Positions 8,120 to 17,121 of a stretch of DNA of 64,000 nt are shown piece after piece (the stretch's first letter is position 1; each line of letters opens with the position of its first letter). The notes beneath the pieces are model-generated. The model did not search any database. It was not told where the DNA came from and saw only the letters and a program-made list of their open reading frames with translations. Source of the stretch: Paenarthrobacter ureafaciens (GTDB taxonomy: Bacteria > Actinomycetota > Actinomycetes > Actinomycetales > Micrococcaceae); the NCBI RefSeq assembly GCF_004028095.1, contig NZ_SBHM01000007.1, forward strand, positions 1,116,001 to 1,180,000, read 5' to 3'. The translations under genes and the position numbers were made by a program.

Positions 8120-9541
8120 ATGTTCAAAACTCAGAGTCGAGTTGCAAAGTCCCGCCTGATGGCCGGGCTTGGAGCCGCGGTCGCGACCGTCTTGGCCGCA
8201 ACCGGGTGCTCAGCTGAATCGCCCAATCCAAGCGCAAGTGCCGCGAAACCGGCCGAACTCAGAATGCTTTACACCACCGACGAAGCGAACAGCGCGGCTG
8301 TGGCATCCCTGGTCCCGAAGTTTAAGGAGAAGCTCGGGATCGACCTAAAGATTGACAATCAGCCCTACGACGCCCTCCAACAGAAAGTCTTCTCGGAATT
8401 CGCATCCAGCAGCAGCTACTACGACATCGTCGTTGTCGACACACCCTGGGCACCGGCCCTCGTGCAGAACCTTGAGCCGCTTACTCCCTATATCCAAAAC
8501 AAGGACCTGAACACGATCGGTGACGCCAACATCGGGGATTTCATCCCGAAAGTCTTCTACGACACGGCCGTCTACAATGCCGAGTCTCCGATCAAGCGCT
8601 ACCCCAACGAGACCGAAAAGCCTGCCCCGGACGCCATCAAAACTGCGGGCTTCGACGTATACGGGCTTCCGATCCAGTCAAATGTCGCCGTCATGGCATA
8701 CCGGAGTGACCTCTTCAACGATCCCCAGCAGAAGGAAAACTTCAAAGCCAAATACGGTAAGGACCTGAAGGTCCCGGAAACCTGGGACGAATACGCTCAG
8801 ACGGCCGAGTTCTTTACCCAGCCGGACAAGAATCTGTACGGAACCACTGTCATGGCCGGCGTAGGCGACTGGGCAACGGATGACTTCAAGACACTTCTGG
8901 CCTCATTTGGCGGGAACGGACACCTTGTCAACGAGGATCTGAGTCTGGCCTTCGACACCCCCGAGGGAGCCAAGGCCCTCAGCTACTACGCCAAGCTCGC
9001 CCAAAGCGGCCATGTACCCCCAGGCAGCACCTCCGCCGACTGGGGAACCACAGCTGAATCCTTCGACAATGGGCTGGCAGCCATGACCATCAACTACCAC
9101 GACCTGAAGCTCGCGGACAACGTCAAGGGCTCCATCGGATACGCTCCGGTTCCCAAGGCCGACGCCACAGGCCCCCACTTTGGCACCTGGATGCTAAGCG
9201 TCAACAAGAATTCCAAGAACAAGGAATGGGCCTACCAGGCAATCAGCTGGCTTACTGCCGCAGAGCAGCAGACGGCCATGACCGAAAAATCCCTGCACCC
9301 GAGCCGCAGTTCCGTGTACTCCGCCATCAAGGATGACCACCCCCTCGCCGCCTTCTACGAAACTCTGGGGAAGTCCCTGGAAGTAGGCGTGGGCCGCGCC
9401 CGCCTCACCAACTACACCGAAGTGAGCCACGAAATTGCCGTGGCCGTAAACAACGCGGCAAGAGGATCCGCCAGCCCGGAGCAGGCGCTCAAGGGAGCAG
9501 CCGACAAGATTTCCACCCTTCTGAAGTCAGCCGGCTACTGA
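8120..9541 (+). CDS. Sugar ABC transporter substrate-binding lipoprotein (CUT1 type)
   Basis: Captures a sugar outside the cell and delivers it to the permeases. 473 residues with a lipoprotein signal: basic N-terminus, hydrophobic helix and lipobox ending ATGC, modified Cys at residue 30. The remainder is a solute-binding-protein-1 fold (LRMLYTTDEANSAAVASLV start, ADWGTTAESFDNGLAAMTIN hinge region near 325). I chose ATG 8120 (AAAGACAGG upstream) over a TTG at 8072. First gene of SBP-permease-permease-enzyme operon reaching 14787. No ATPase is encoded here, so a shared MsiK-type ATPase elsewhere is likely, as is common for actinobacterial CUT1 systems. Confidence 0.92.
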   Translation: MFKTQSRVAKSRLMAGLGAAVATVLAATGCSAESPNPSASAAKPAELRMLYTTDEANSAAVASLVPKFKEKLGIDLKIDNQPYDALQQKVFSEFASSSSYYDIVVVDTPWAPALVQNLEPLTPYIQNKDLNTIGDANIGDFIPKVFYDTAVYNAESPIKRYPNETEKPAPDAIKTAGFDVYGLPIQSNVAVMAYRSDLFNDPQQKENFKAKYGKDLKVPETWDEYAQTAEFFTQPDKNLYGTTVMAGVGDWATDDFKTLLASFGGNGHLVNEDLSLAFDTPEGAKALSYYAKLAQSGHVPPGSTSADWGTTAESFDNGLAAMTINYHDLKLADNVKGSIGYAPVPKADATGPHFGTWMLSVNKNSKNKEWAYQAISWLTAAEQQTAMTEKSLHPSRSSVYSAIKDDHPLAAFYETLGKSLEVGVGRARLTNYTEVSHEIAVAVNNAARGSASPEQALKGAADKISTLLKSAGY

Positions 9542-9568
9542 TCCACCCCCAACCAAGGAGCATCAATC

Positions 9569-10549
9569 ATGAAATCCACTGCCGCCCTGCCCAGCGCAGG
9601 GCTGCAGGTTGAAGATTCCCGTCGCGCGGGCGGTCAAACACAGACCGTCCCGCCCGGCAGGAAACCCTTGACCTGGAAGAAGCGCTCACTCCCCTGGGCC
9701 TACATGGCCCCGTCAATGATCGTCCTGCTGCTAATGACCGTGGCACCGGCGGCGTTCATCTTCTACTCGGCATTCCGGAACGACAAGATCCTAGGTGGCG
9801 TGGGCCGGTTTGTCGGGTTCAACAACTTCACCGAAGCTCTCTCCAACGCCTCGGTCCGCCAGGCATTCCTCATCACTCTTGCCTTTGTGGCCGGGGCCGT
9901 CATCCTGGAAATGCTCCTTGGATTCGCGCTGGCACTGCCCCTGGCCGCCCAGACCACCGCAAACAAGGTTGGGGCAGCCCTCATGCTGCTGCCATTCGCG
10001 GTAACACCTGCCGTGGCAGCCATGGTCTTCAAGCAGTTGCTGAACCCCAACTATGGCTGGGTCGGCTACTACCTGGGTCAACTCGGCTTTCCCAAGGGCG
10101 TTGACCTGCTCGGCGACCCGACCTCCGCCTGGATCGTTCTGCTGATCCTGGACATCTGGCAGTGGACCCCCTTCATCGCCCTCATTCTGATGGCCGGGCT
10201 CCAGTCCCTTCCCGGCGAACCGCGGGAAGCAGCCCTGGTCGACGGCGCCTCGCCCTGGCAAATGTTCCGCCACATCACGTTGCCGGGGATGATCCCGTTC
10301 ATCGCCATCGCTGCAGTCCTTCGCACCATCCAAGCCTTCAAGACCTTCGACTCGTTCAAGATCCTCACCGGCGGAGGCCCCGGCAGCTCCACGGAAATCA
10401 TCAATCTCGGCATATTCCGTGTCGGCCTGCAAAGCTTCAACGTGGGACTCGCCTGCGCCCTCGGCGTGATCTTCCTGATCATCCTGTCCCTGCTCGTACC
10501 CCTGATGCTGCGCGTTATTGGCCGCCGGTCCGATCCTGAGGAAATCTAA
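9569..10549 (+). CDS. Sugar ABC transporter permease (MalF/UgpA-like)
   Basis: 326-residue inner-membrane permease with six predicted helices after a ~45-residue cytoplasmic N-terminus. The EAA loop that docks the ATPase is visible near 215-235 (LPGEPREAALVDGASPWQMF). ATG 9569 is preceded by AAGGAG at correct spacing. Its stop shares one base with the next start (TAATG), so the two permeases are translationally coupled. Confidence 0.93.
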   Translation: MKSTAALPSAGLQVEDSRRAGGQTQTVPPGRKPLTWKKRSLPWAYMAPSMIVLLLMTVAPAAFIFYSAFRNDKILGGVGRFVGFNNFTEALSNASVRQAFLITLAFVAGAVILEMLLGFALALPLAAQTTANKVGAALMLLPFAVTPAVAAMVFKQLLNPNYGWVGYYLGQLGFPKGVDLLGDPTSAWIVLLILDIWQWTPFIALILMAGLQSLPGEPREAALVDGASPWQMFRHITLPGMIPFIAIAAVLRTIQAFKTFDSFKILTGGGPGSSTEIINLGIFRVGLQSFNVGLACALGVIFLIILSLLVPLMLRVIGRRSDPEEI

Positions 10550-11409
10550 TGTCAACACCTTCAACAACCATCGGCCGCGGCTCAATAGCCCGGATCATTG
10601 TCGGCCGCACCTTCCTCTGGGCATGGCTCGTCATTGGACTCATCCCGCTGGTGTTCATGCTTGTCACCTCCATCAAGCCTGCTGGCCTGGCAAACCAGAT
10701 ACCGCCGGCCTGGCTGTTCCAGCCGACGCTTGAAAATTACGCATCTGTTCTCTCCGCGGGCGGCGGTAAATCCGAGACCTTCGGACAGCTCCTTCTGAAC
10801 AGCGCCATCGTTAGCCTCGGCGCCACGGCCCTGGCCATCGCCGTAGGAGTGCCGGCCGCCTACGCCCTGACCATGCGGGACTTCCGTGCACGGAAAGGTC
10901 TCTCCTCCTGGATCCTTTCCACCTACATGTTTCCGCCCATCGTTGCCGTGATTCCGATCTTCGTGTTCGCGGGCAAGCTCGGACTGATGGACACCTACCC
11001 CGTGCTGATCGTCCCGTACGCCGCCTTCAATCTGCCCATTGTTGTCTGGATTCTCCGCAGCTCAATTTTGCAGCTGCCCTACGAGATCCAGGAGGCAGCA
11101 ATGATGGACGGCGCCTCAAGCTGGAATATCCTGCGACGGATCATCTGGCCCCTGCTGGTGCCATCGGTAGCAACAGCAGCCGTACTCACCCTTGTACTGT
11201 CCTGGAATGAATTCCTGTTCGCACTGTCCCTGACCCGAAGCGGAGCCAAAACGGCGCCAGTCGGTCTCCAGCAATTCACCGGCATGTACGGCACCGACTG
11301 GGGCGACATCACCGCCGCCGCAACACTCATCGTTGCGCCGATCCTGGTCCTAATGATCATTCTGCGGCGGCAAATGGTCGCTGGGCTGGCATTCGGAGCG
11401 GTCAAGTGA
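10549..11409 (+). CDS. Sugar ABC transporter permease (MalG/UgpE-like)
   Basis: 286-residue partner permease with six helices and the EAA loop near 175-195 (LPYEIQEAAMMDGASSWNIL). It forms the heterodimeric channel with the preceding product. The start overlaps the upstream stop by one base. An 80-base gap separates it from the oxidoreductase at 11490. Confidence 0.93.
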   Translation: MSTPSTTIGRGSIARIIVGRTFLWAWLVIGLIPLVFMLVTSIKPAGLANQIPPAWLFQPTLENYASVLSAGGGKSETFGQLLLNSAIVSLGATALAIAVGVPAAYALTMRDFRARKGLSSWILSTYMFPPIVAVIPIFVFAGKLGLMDTYPVLIVPYAAFNLPIVVWILRSSILQLPYEIQEAAMMDGASSWNILRRIIWPLLVPSVATAAVLTLVLSWNEFLFALSLTRSGAKTAPVGLQQFTGMYGTDWGDITAAATLIVAPILVLMIILRRQMVAGLAFGAVK

Positions 11410-11489
11410 TCCATCGACAGCCTTAGCCCAGCTCCCCTCAGCGGCGCCCCCTCCCCGCGCAAAGAACTCGTATGAGAAAGAACGAATAG

Positions 11490-12668
11490 ATGTCACAGCA
11501 AAGCAACTCGCCCAAAACGCTCGGTGTCGCCATGATCGGTTACGCGTTCATGGGCAAAGCCCACTCAAATGCGTGGCGGAACGTTGCCAGCTACTTCGAC
11601 GTTCCGGCATTTGAGCAGAAAGTGCTCGTGGGCCGGGACGCCGGCCAGGTCGCGGCCGCAGCCGCAAAGTATGGCTGGACCGAGTCCGCCACGGACTGGC
11701 GGTCCGTCCTGGAGCGGGACGACATCGACATCGTCGATATCTGCGCCCCGGGCTGGATGCATGCCGAGATCGCCATCGCCGCCCTTGAGGCGGGCAAGCA
11801 CGTGCTCGTGGAGAAGCCGCTGGCCAACACCCTCACCGAGGCCGAGGCCATGACAGCGGCGGCGCAGGCGGCCCGGACCCGCGGAGTCCAGTCGATGGTC
11901 GGGTTCAACTACCGCCGCGTCCCGGCCCTGGCGTTGGCGCGGGAACTGATCGCCGAAGGCCGGCTCGGCACCGTCCGGCACGTGCGGGCCACCTACCTGC
12001 AGGACTGGCTCGCCGACCCGGAATCCCCCATGACCTGGCGGCTGAACAAGGAAACCGCCGGATCCGGCGCGCTCGGCGACATCGCCTCCCACGCGATCGA
12101 CCAGGTGCTGTTCCTCCTCGGGGACGCGGTCACCGAGGTCTCCGGCCGGCTGCACACCTTCACGCCGGTCCGCCCGGGCAAGGACGGCCCGGAGGATGTA
12201 ACGGTCGACGACGCCGCCTGGGCCACGCTGTCCCTCGCTTCCGGGGCCATCGCCTCCGTTGAAGTCTCCCGGGTGGCCACCGGCCAGAAGAACTCCCTGA
12301 AGCTGGAGATTTACGGTGACAAGGGCACCATCCTGTTCGACCTGGAAGACCTGAACGAACTCGGTTTCCTCGACGCCACCGTCCCGGTCCGGGAGCAGGG
12401 CTTCCGCCGGATCCTGGTCAACGAACCCGAACACCCCTATCTGGAGGCGTGGTGGCCGCAGGGCCACATCATCGGCTGGGAGCACACCTTCACGCACGAG
12501 ATCCGCGACTTCCTGGCCGCGGTCGCCGGCGGCGGTTCGCCGTCGCCGTCGTTCGAGGAGGGCCTCGCCGTCCAGCGCGTGCTGGCGGCCGTCGAGGAGT
12601 CAGCGGCCGCGAAAAGCGCCATCATCCAGCTTGTCCAGCCCGCCAACACCGCCACCGAAGGAGCCTGA
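11490..12668 (+). CDS. Gfo/Idh/MocA-family sugar oxidoreductase
   Basis: 392-residue NAD(P)-dependent dehydrogenase. N-terminal Rossmann domain (AMIGYAFMGKAHSNAW near 12-27; EKPLANT with catalytic Lys near 110) and C-terminal substrate domain with YLQDWLADPESPMTWR near 165-180 and the GDIASHAIDQ catalytic Asp/His segment near 200. The YLQDW..ADP..SP..WR element resembles levoglucosan-dehydrogenase-type members described from Arthrobacter relatives, more than myo-inositol dehydrogenase; this is recollection, not alignment. Two bases before the next start, so strongly co-translated. Likely oxidises the imported sugar or glycoside to a keto-sugar. Confidence 0.86.
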   Translation: MSQQSNSPKTLGVAMIGYAFMGKAHSNAWRNVASYFDVPAFEQKVLVGRDAGQVAAAAAKYGWTESATDWRSVLERDDIDIVDICAPGWMHAEIAIAALEAGKHVLVEKPLANTLTEAEAMTAAAQAARTRGVQSMVGFNYRRVPALALARELIAEGRLGTVRHVRATYLQDWLADPESPMTWRLNKETAGSGALGDIASHAIDQVLFLLGDAVTEVSGRLHTFTPVRPGKDGPEDVTVDDAAWATLSLASGAIASVEVSRVATGQKNSLKLEIYGDKGTILFDLEDLNELGFLDATVPVREQGFRRILVNEPEHPYLEAWWPQGHIIGWEHTFTHEIRDFLAAVAGGGSPSPSFEEGLAVQRVLAAVEESAAAKSAIIQLVQPANTATEGA

Positions 12669-12670
12669 CC

Positions 12671-13666
12671 ATGTCCCGCCCGTACACGCTGTTCACCGGC
12701 CAGTGGGCCGACCTGCCCTTCGAGGAAGTCGCGCGCCTTGCCTCGGGCTGGGGCTATGACGGCCTGGAAATCGCCGTCTCCGGAGACCACCTGGACGCCT
12801 GGCGCTGGGATGAACCCGGCTACGTCGAATCCAAGCTCGAACTCCTGGACAAGTACAACCTCAAGGTCTGGGCCATCTCCAACCACCTCAAAGGCCAAGC
12901 CGTCTGCGATGACCCCATCGACTTCCGCCACGAAGCAATCGTCGGCCCGCGCGTGTGGGGCGACGGGAACCCCGAAGGCGTCCGCCAGCGCGCCGCCGAA
13001 GAAATGAAACACACCGCCCGACTCGCCAAGGCTTTGGGGGTGGACACCGTAGTGGGATTCACCGGCTCCTCGATCTGGCAATACGTGGCGATGTTCCCGC
13101 CCGTCCCGGAGAAGGTCATCGATGCCGGCTACCAGGACTTCGCCGACCGCTGGAACCCCATCCTGGACGTCTTCGACGAACAAGGGGTCCGCTTCGCCCA
13201 CGAAGTCCACCCCAGTGAGATCGCCTACGACTACTGGACCACCGTCCGGACCCTCGAGGCGATCGGCCACCGCGAAGCGTTCGGCCTGAACTGGGACCCC
13301 TCCCACATGATGTGGCAAGGGATCGACCCCGTCTCCTTCATCTGGGACTTCAAGGACCGCATCTACCACGTCGACTGCAAGGACACCAAGGTCCGCCAAA
13401 CCGGCCGGAACACCGTCCTCGGCTCCCACCTGCCCTGGGGCGACCCGCGCCGCGGCTGGGACTTCGTCTCCGCAGGACGCGGCGACGTGCCTTGGGAAGC
13501 CTCCTTCCGCGCCCTGACCGCGATCGGCTACACCGGCCCCATCTCTGTTGAGTGGGAAGACGCCGGCATGGACCGCCTCCACGGCGCCCCCGAAGCCCTC
13601 GCCAACCTCAAAAAATACGACTTCCCGGCATCGCAGACCAGCTTCGACGCCGCCTTCAACCAATAG
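12671..13666 (+). CDS. Sugar phosphate isomerase/epimerase family TIM-barrel protein
   Basis: 331-residue xylose-isomerase-like TIM barrel. The metal site is complete: FAHEVHPSE near 176-184 (Glu), NWDPSHMMW near 210 (Asp/His), YHVDCKDTK near 236 (His/Asp) and SVEWEDAGMD near 296 (Glu). ATG 12671 lies two bases after the preceding stop. Together with the oxidoreductases on both sides it suggests oxidation, elimination or epimerisation through the keto-sugar, then reduction. Family firm, reaction unknown. Confidence 0.86.
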   Translation: MSRPYTLFTGQWADLPFEEVARLASGWGYDGLEIAVSGDHLDAWRWDEPGYVESKLELLDKYNLKVWAISNHLKGQAVCDDPIDFRHEAIVGPRVWGDGNPEGVRQRAAEEMKHTARLAKALGVDTVVGFTGSSIWQYVAMFPPVPEKVIDAGYQDFADRWNPILDVFDEQGVRFAHEVHPSEIAYDYWTTVRTLEAIGHREAFGLNWDPSHMMWQGIDPVSFIWDFKDRIYHVDCKDTKVRQTGRNTVLGSHLPWGDPRRGWDFVSAGRGDVPWEASFRALTAIGYTGPISVEWEDAGMDRLHGAPEALANLKKYDFPASQTSFDAAFNQ

Positions 13667-13737
13667 CCATCCCCAGGGCGTGACTCCATGGTCAAGACGG
13701 TATGGAAAAGTCGACAGAACCCCGAAAGTGACCACAG

Positions 13738-14787
13738 ATGGACGAAAAAGAAGCACCCCTGCGCATCGGCATCCTGGGAGCATCCCGCATCAGCCCCACA
13801 TCCATCATTGAACCTGCAAGGCTGACAGGTGCGCGGCTGGTGGCCGTCGCAGCCCGCGACCGCGACCGGGCACAGGCCTTCGCCGGCCAGCATCGCGTGG
13901 AACGGGTACTCGGCTCCTACGAAGAACTTGTTAATGACCCGGAAGTCGAAGCAGTCTACAACCCCCTGGCCAACTCGCTGCACGCCCCTTGGAACCTAGC
14001 GGCCATCGCCGCAGGAAAACACGTCCTCTCGGAGAAACCGTTCGCCGCAAACGCGACAGAAGCCAGGAATGTGCGCGATGCAGGCGAACGCGCGGGCGTC
14101 AAGGTCGTGGACGGCTTCCACTATCTCTACCACCCGGTCACCAAGCGGCTCCACGAACTCGTTGCCTCGGGGGAACTCGGCGAGCTTCGACGCGTGGAAA
14201 CCATGGTGACGATTCCACCCCCGCCTCCCGAAGACCCAAGGTGGTCACTGCCGCTGGCGGGGGGAGCACTGATGGACCTGGGCTGCTACAGCCTTCACGC
14301 CATCCGCGCCATGGCCCCCCTGGCAGGCGGTAATCCCACCCTCATCAGCGCCCGGGGAGCCGAACGCTCCGGCCTGCCCGGAGTCGACGAATGGGTTGAC
14401 GCCGACCTGGTTTATCCCTCGGGAGTCACCGCGACGGCACAATGCAACATGAACGGAACCCGAGCCGAAATGACCTACCGCGTCATGGGAAGCAAGGGAC
14501 AAGCCACAGTGGGAAATTTCATCCTTCCTCATACCGATGACAGCCTCAAGGTGAACACGAGTGACGGCGAACGGACCGAGCACCTGGGAAGAAGATCCTC
14601 CTACACCTACCAGCTGGAAGCTTTTGCCGCCCTCATCCGGCACGGAATCCCCATGCCCACAGACAGCGCAGACGCCGTCCAGACCATGGAGCTAATCGAC
14701 CAATGCTACAAAGCCATCGGACTCGAACCACGTGACAGCAGCACCCAGACCGAGTCAAAGGCTCACCAACTCCACAAGAACCCATAG
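13738..14787 (+). CDS. Gfo/Idh/MocA-family oxidoreductase (second)
   Basis: 349-residue NAD(P)-dependent dehydrogenase, clearly distinct from the one at 11490. Rossmann segment GILGASRISPTSIIEPAR near 10-27, EKPFAANATEAR with catalytic Lys near 98, and the C-terminal GGALMDLGCYSLHAIRAM near 175-192. This resembles the D-xylose/trans-dihydrodiol dehydrogenase branch (DLGCY motif). Last gene of the operon that began at 8120; it may reduce a keto intermediate back to the sugar. Confidence 0.86.
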   Translation: MDEKEAPLRIGILGASRISPTSIIEPARLTGARLVAVAARDRDRAQAFAGQHRVERVLGSYEELVNDPEVEAVYNPLANSLHAPWNLAAIAAGKHVLSEKPFAANATEARNVRDAGERAGVKVVDGFHYLYHPVTKRLHELVASGELGELRRVETMVTIPPPPPEDPRWSLPLAGGALMDLGCYSLHAIRAMAPLAGGNPTLISARGAERSGLPGVDEWVDADLVYPSGVTATAQCNMNGTRAEMTYRVMGSKGQATVGNFILPHTDDSLKVNTSDGERTEHLGRRSSYTYQLEAFAALIRHGIPMPTDSADAVQTMELIDQCYKAIGLEPRDSSTQTESKAHQLHKNP

Positions 14788-15180
14788 CAGGGCCGCACCG
14801 ACGGCGTCGTTGACATCGCAAACGGGAAATGCAGAATGACAAGCGGGCTCCGGGACCCTGCGTTTGGGCCCGGAGATTTCGTCCTGCAACCGAGCTCGGC
14901 CCGTCTGTCATATCCCTGCCGTTTGCAATCGTGCGACCATCAACTCGCGCCTTGCAAGACGCATAGCGAGTTGTGCACATCCCGTCCTGACACCGAGCCA
15001 GCGCCCCTTGACGTTCTTCTGGGAAGGCGTGCGATTCCGCATTCCAGAGCCATGAGTTCCACTACCCTGACGACCGAGTGGGTCCAGGGCAGGAGCAGCA
15101 AGCCCGTGCCCGTGGGGCCGGCAGCCCGAAGATCCGTCAGGCGAGGCCCGGCATCCCGCGGGGATTACCACCACAAAGAG
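14788..15180. other. Intergenic stretch with no gene I can support
   Basis: About 390 bases between the oxidoreductase and the PfpI gene. Open frames on both strands lack domains and ribosome sites. No hairpin with a T-run was seen directly after 14787. Confidence 0.4.
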
Positions 15181-15760
15181 CACAATGAGAAAGTGAGTCA
15201 CCCATGAGTTTGCATGGAACCAAGATTGCCCTGTTGATCGAGGATGAGTACCAGATCCTGGAGGGCTGGTACCCGCTGCTCCGCCTGCAGGAAGCCGGAG
15301 CGGACGTGCGCGTCATCGGCAGCGGCACGAAGAACAGTTATGACAGCAAGGAGCACTACCCGATGGAGGTCGACGCGGCTGCGGCCGACGTCAGCGCCTC
15401 CGACTTCGACGCAGTCGTCGTCCCCGGTGGCTTCGCCCCGGACAACATGCGCCTTCACCCCGAAATGATCGGCCTCGTCCGGGACATGAACGAGGCAGGC
15501 AAACTCGTCACCGCCATCTGCCACGGCGGATGGGTGCTGGTCTCCGCCGGCGTGCTCAAGGGCAAGAACGCCACCGGCTACCTGCCGATCAAGGACGACG
15601 TGGAAAACGCCGGCGGCACCTGGGTCGATGACGCTGTTGTCGTGGACGGGAACGTCATCACCTCCAGGACCCCGGTCGATCTTCCCGACTTCACCCGCGC
15701 AATCATCGCCTACCTCGAAGGCCGCCCCACCGAAACCGAACACGCCACCCACGAACACGC
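15181..15760 (+). repeat. Inverted repeat copy 1 (PfpI gene unit)
   Basis: About 580 bases, from just upstream of the ribosome site to near the end of the PfpI gene, recur in reverse orientation at 23406-23985 with only a few percent of differences. Similarity stops at both edges, so the duplicated unit is one gene with its ribosome site. Confidence 0.85.
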
Positions 15761-15791
15761 CGGTTTGGACAACGTCAGAACCCGCGGCTGA
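15204..15791 (+). CDS. DJ-1/PfpI-family protein (copy 1)
   Basis: 195-residue cytoplasmic glutamine-amidotransferase-like protein. The catalytic Cys-His pair is in AICHGGW near 103-109, and the supporting acidic residue is in LIEDEYQ near 12-18. Family members act as deglycases/glyoxalases, chaperones or peptidases in carbonyl stress; the role is not settled. The start follows GAGAAAGTGAG. Differs from copy 2 at only a few internal positions (for example Asp versus His in NSYDSKEH) and in the last ~20 residues. A strong terminator follows. Flanks the oxidative sugar cluster, where reactive keto-sugars would form. Confidence 0.9.
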   Translation: MSLHGTKIALLIEDEYQILEGWYPLLRLQEAGADVRVIGSGTKNSYDSKEHYPMEVDAAAADVSASDFDAVVVPGGFAPDNMRLHPEMIGLVRDMNEAGKLVTAICHGGWVLVSAGVLKGKNATGYLPIKDDVENAGGTWVDDAVVVDGNVITSRTPVDLPDFTRAIIAYLEGRPTETEHATHEHAGLDNVRTRG

Positions 15792-15823
15792 ACAAGGCAC
15801 GAATCCCGCCGGCACGGCGACCG

Positions 15824-15861
15824 TGGGCGGTCCCGGACCACGACAGATCCGGGACCGCCCA
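15824..15861 (+). terminator. Terminator after PfpI copy 1
   Basis: Perfect 14-bp stem (TGGGCGGTCCCGGA paired with its complement ending at 15861) with a 10-base loop, 30 bases after the PfpI stop. There is no T-run, as is usual in high-GC actinobacteria. Confidence 0.65.
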
Positions 15862-15934
15862 TCCGTGTGCGGTCCCAGAGACATCAATCTGAGGTGTGTC
15901 AAGGATGTGAGACAGCCGGGTAGTTTCTTTTCGG

Positions 15935-16780
15935 TCAGGCAGCAGCGGGCAGGGGCTGGCTGTTGGTTGTGAAGTTGGCCATTGCCGTCGCTGGCGGGAG
16001 ACCCTTGTTGTTGGTGTGAGGCCGCCAGCGGTTGTAGAACACTTCGATGTAACGCATCGTGGCCCGTCTGGCGTCTTGGCGGGTCGCGAAGCTGTGATGG
16101 TGATAGAACTCGTTCTTCAGGGATGAAAACAGCGATTCGGCTACGGCATTGTCCCAACACACCCCGGTAGCGCCCATCGATTGGCGTATCTTGTTTCCGG
16201 CGCACCAGGCGCCCATTTCGCGGGACGTGTACTGCGTCCCGCGGTCTGAGTGGAAGATGGCGTTCGGGGTCAGGTGGCCGCGGTCTCTGGCCATCGTCAG
16301 GGCCCCGGTAACCAACGAGGCGCGCATGTGGTCCGCCATGGCCCAGCCGACGACCATACTGGTGCACAGGTCAATGACGGTGGCCAGATACAGCCAGCCC
16401 TCACCGGTGCGCAAGTAGGTAATATCGCCCACCAGACGGGTGCCCGGGGCATCTGCCGTGAAGTCCCGGCCGATGAGGTCCGCGAAGACCTTGTCCGGAT
16501 CCGAGGCTATGGTGGTGCGCTTGAAGGCGCGCATCCGCTTTGCCGCCCATCCGTTCTCAGCCATGATCCCCGCCACGGTGCCCACCGACACCTCGATGCC
16601 GGCGGCAACAAGTTTGGTATGCACCATGCGGTGACCGAAGATGCCGTCCGAGGAATCGAAGACGGTCCTCACCTGGTCCGTCAGTTCCCGGTGACGGGCC
16701 GCGGTCGGTGTTTCCTCAGCGTCCCGCCACCGGTAGTACGAGGCCCGTGGAAGCCCCAACTGCCGGCACATCCAGGCCAC
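15935..16780 (-). CDS. IS3-family transposase OrfB (DDE integrase domain)
   Basis: Catalytic subunit, 281 residues as an independent frame from GTG 16780. DDE residues are visible: VGDITYLR (first Asp, near 118), HSDRGTQYTS (second Asp, near 178) and NAVAESLFSSLKNEFYH (Glu, near 212), a D-D-35-E spacing. The -1 frame stays open upstream across the end of orfA (TAVEDLYRVVQEKNADFPVAW), so the active protein is probably an OrfAB fusion made by ribosomal frameshifting near the A-run in orfA. Confidence 0.93.
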   Translation of the reverse strand: MAWMCRQLGLPRASYYRWRDAEETPTAARHRELTDQVRTVFDSSDGIFGHRMVHTKLVAAGIEVSVGTVAGIMAENGWAAKRMRAFKRTTIASDPDKVFADLIGRDFTADAPGTRLVGDITYLRTGEGWLYLATVIDLCTSMVVGWAMADHMRASLVTGALTMARDRGHLTPNAIFHSDRGTQYTSREMGAWCAGNKIRQSMGATGVCWDNAVAESLFSSLKNEFYHHHSFATRQDARRATMRYIEVFYNRWRPHTNNKGLPPATAMANFTTNSQPLPAAA

Positions 16781-16824
16781 TGGAAAGTCGGCGTTCTTCT
16801 CCTGAACAACGCGGTAGAGATCTT

Positions 16825-17121
16825 CTACCGCTGTTCTTTGGCGAAGAACGCCGAAACTTTTTTCAGGAAATCATTCTCCCGCTCGAGCTCCCGCAGCCGG
16901 GCCTCCATGGCTTTGAATTTCACCGGATCTACCGGGTCATCGGGCTTGCCACCGCTTTCCTGATCAGCCTCACGGGCTAACCGAATCCACCGCTTCAGAG
17001 CAGTCAACGAGATCCCGAGATCAGCAGCAACGGCAGGCAACGGACGGCCCGAAGACGCCGCCAAAGCGACGGCATCGGCCTTGAACTCATCGGAATAGGT
17101 AGGTCGAGCAGACATGAGCAC
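16825..17121 (-). CDS. IS3-family OrfA (helix-turn-helix and leucine-zipper protein)
   Basis: 98 residues. A helix-turn-helix lies at about 8-50 (YSDEFKADAVALAASSG start, LGISLTALKRWIRLA) and a coiled-coil segment at about 68-90 (MEARLRELERENDFLKK). It binds the element ends. An AAAAAA run encoding the two Lys residues of DFLKKV is the likely place for -1 slippage into orfB. Confidence 0.92.
   Translation of the reverse strand: MLMSARPTYSDEFKADAVALAASSGRPLPAVAADLGISLTALKRWIRLAREADQESGGKPDDPVDPVKFKAMEARLRELERENDFLKKVSAFFAKEQR

Noticed and set aside
11565..12497. Antisense frame opposite the Gfo/Idh/MocA gene
   Set aside because: Composition is Gly/Asp/Val-rich, as expected for reversed high-GC codons, with no recognisable fold.
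12437..13783. Long antisense frame (448 codons) over the TIM-barrel isomerase
   Set aside because: The opposite strand has a complete metal-site pattern; the antisense frame has none and arises from third-position GC bias.
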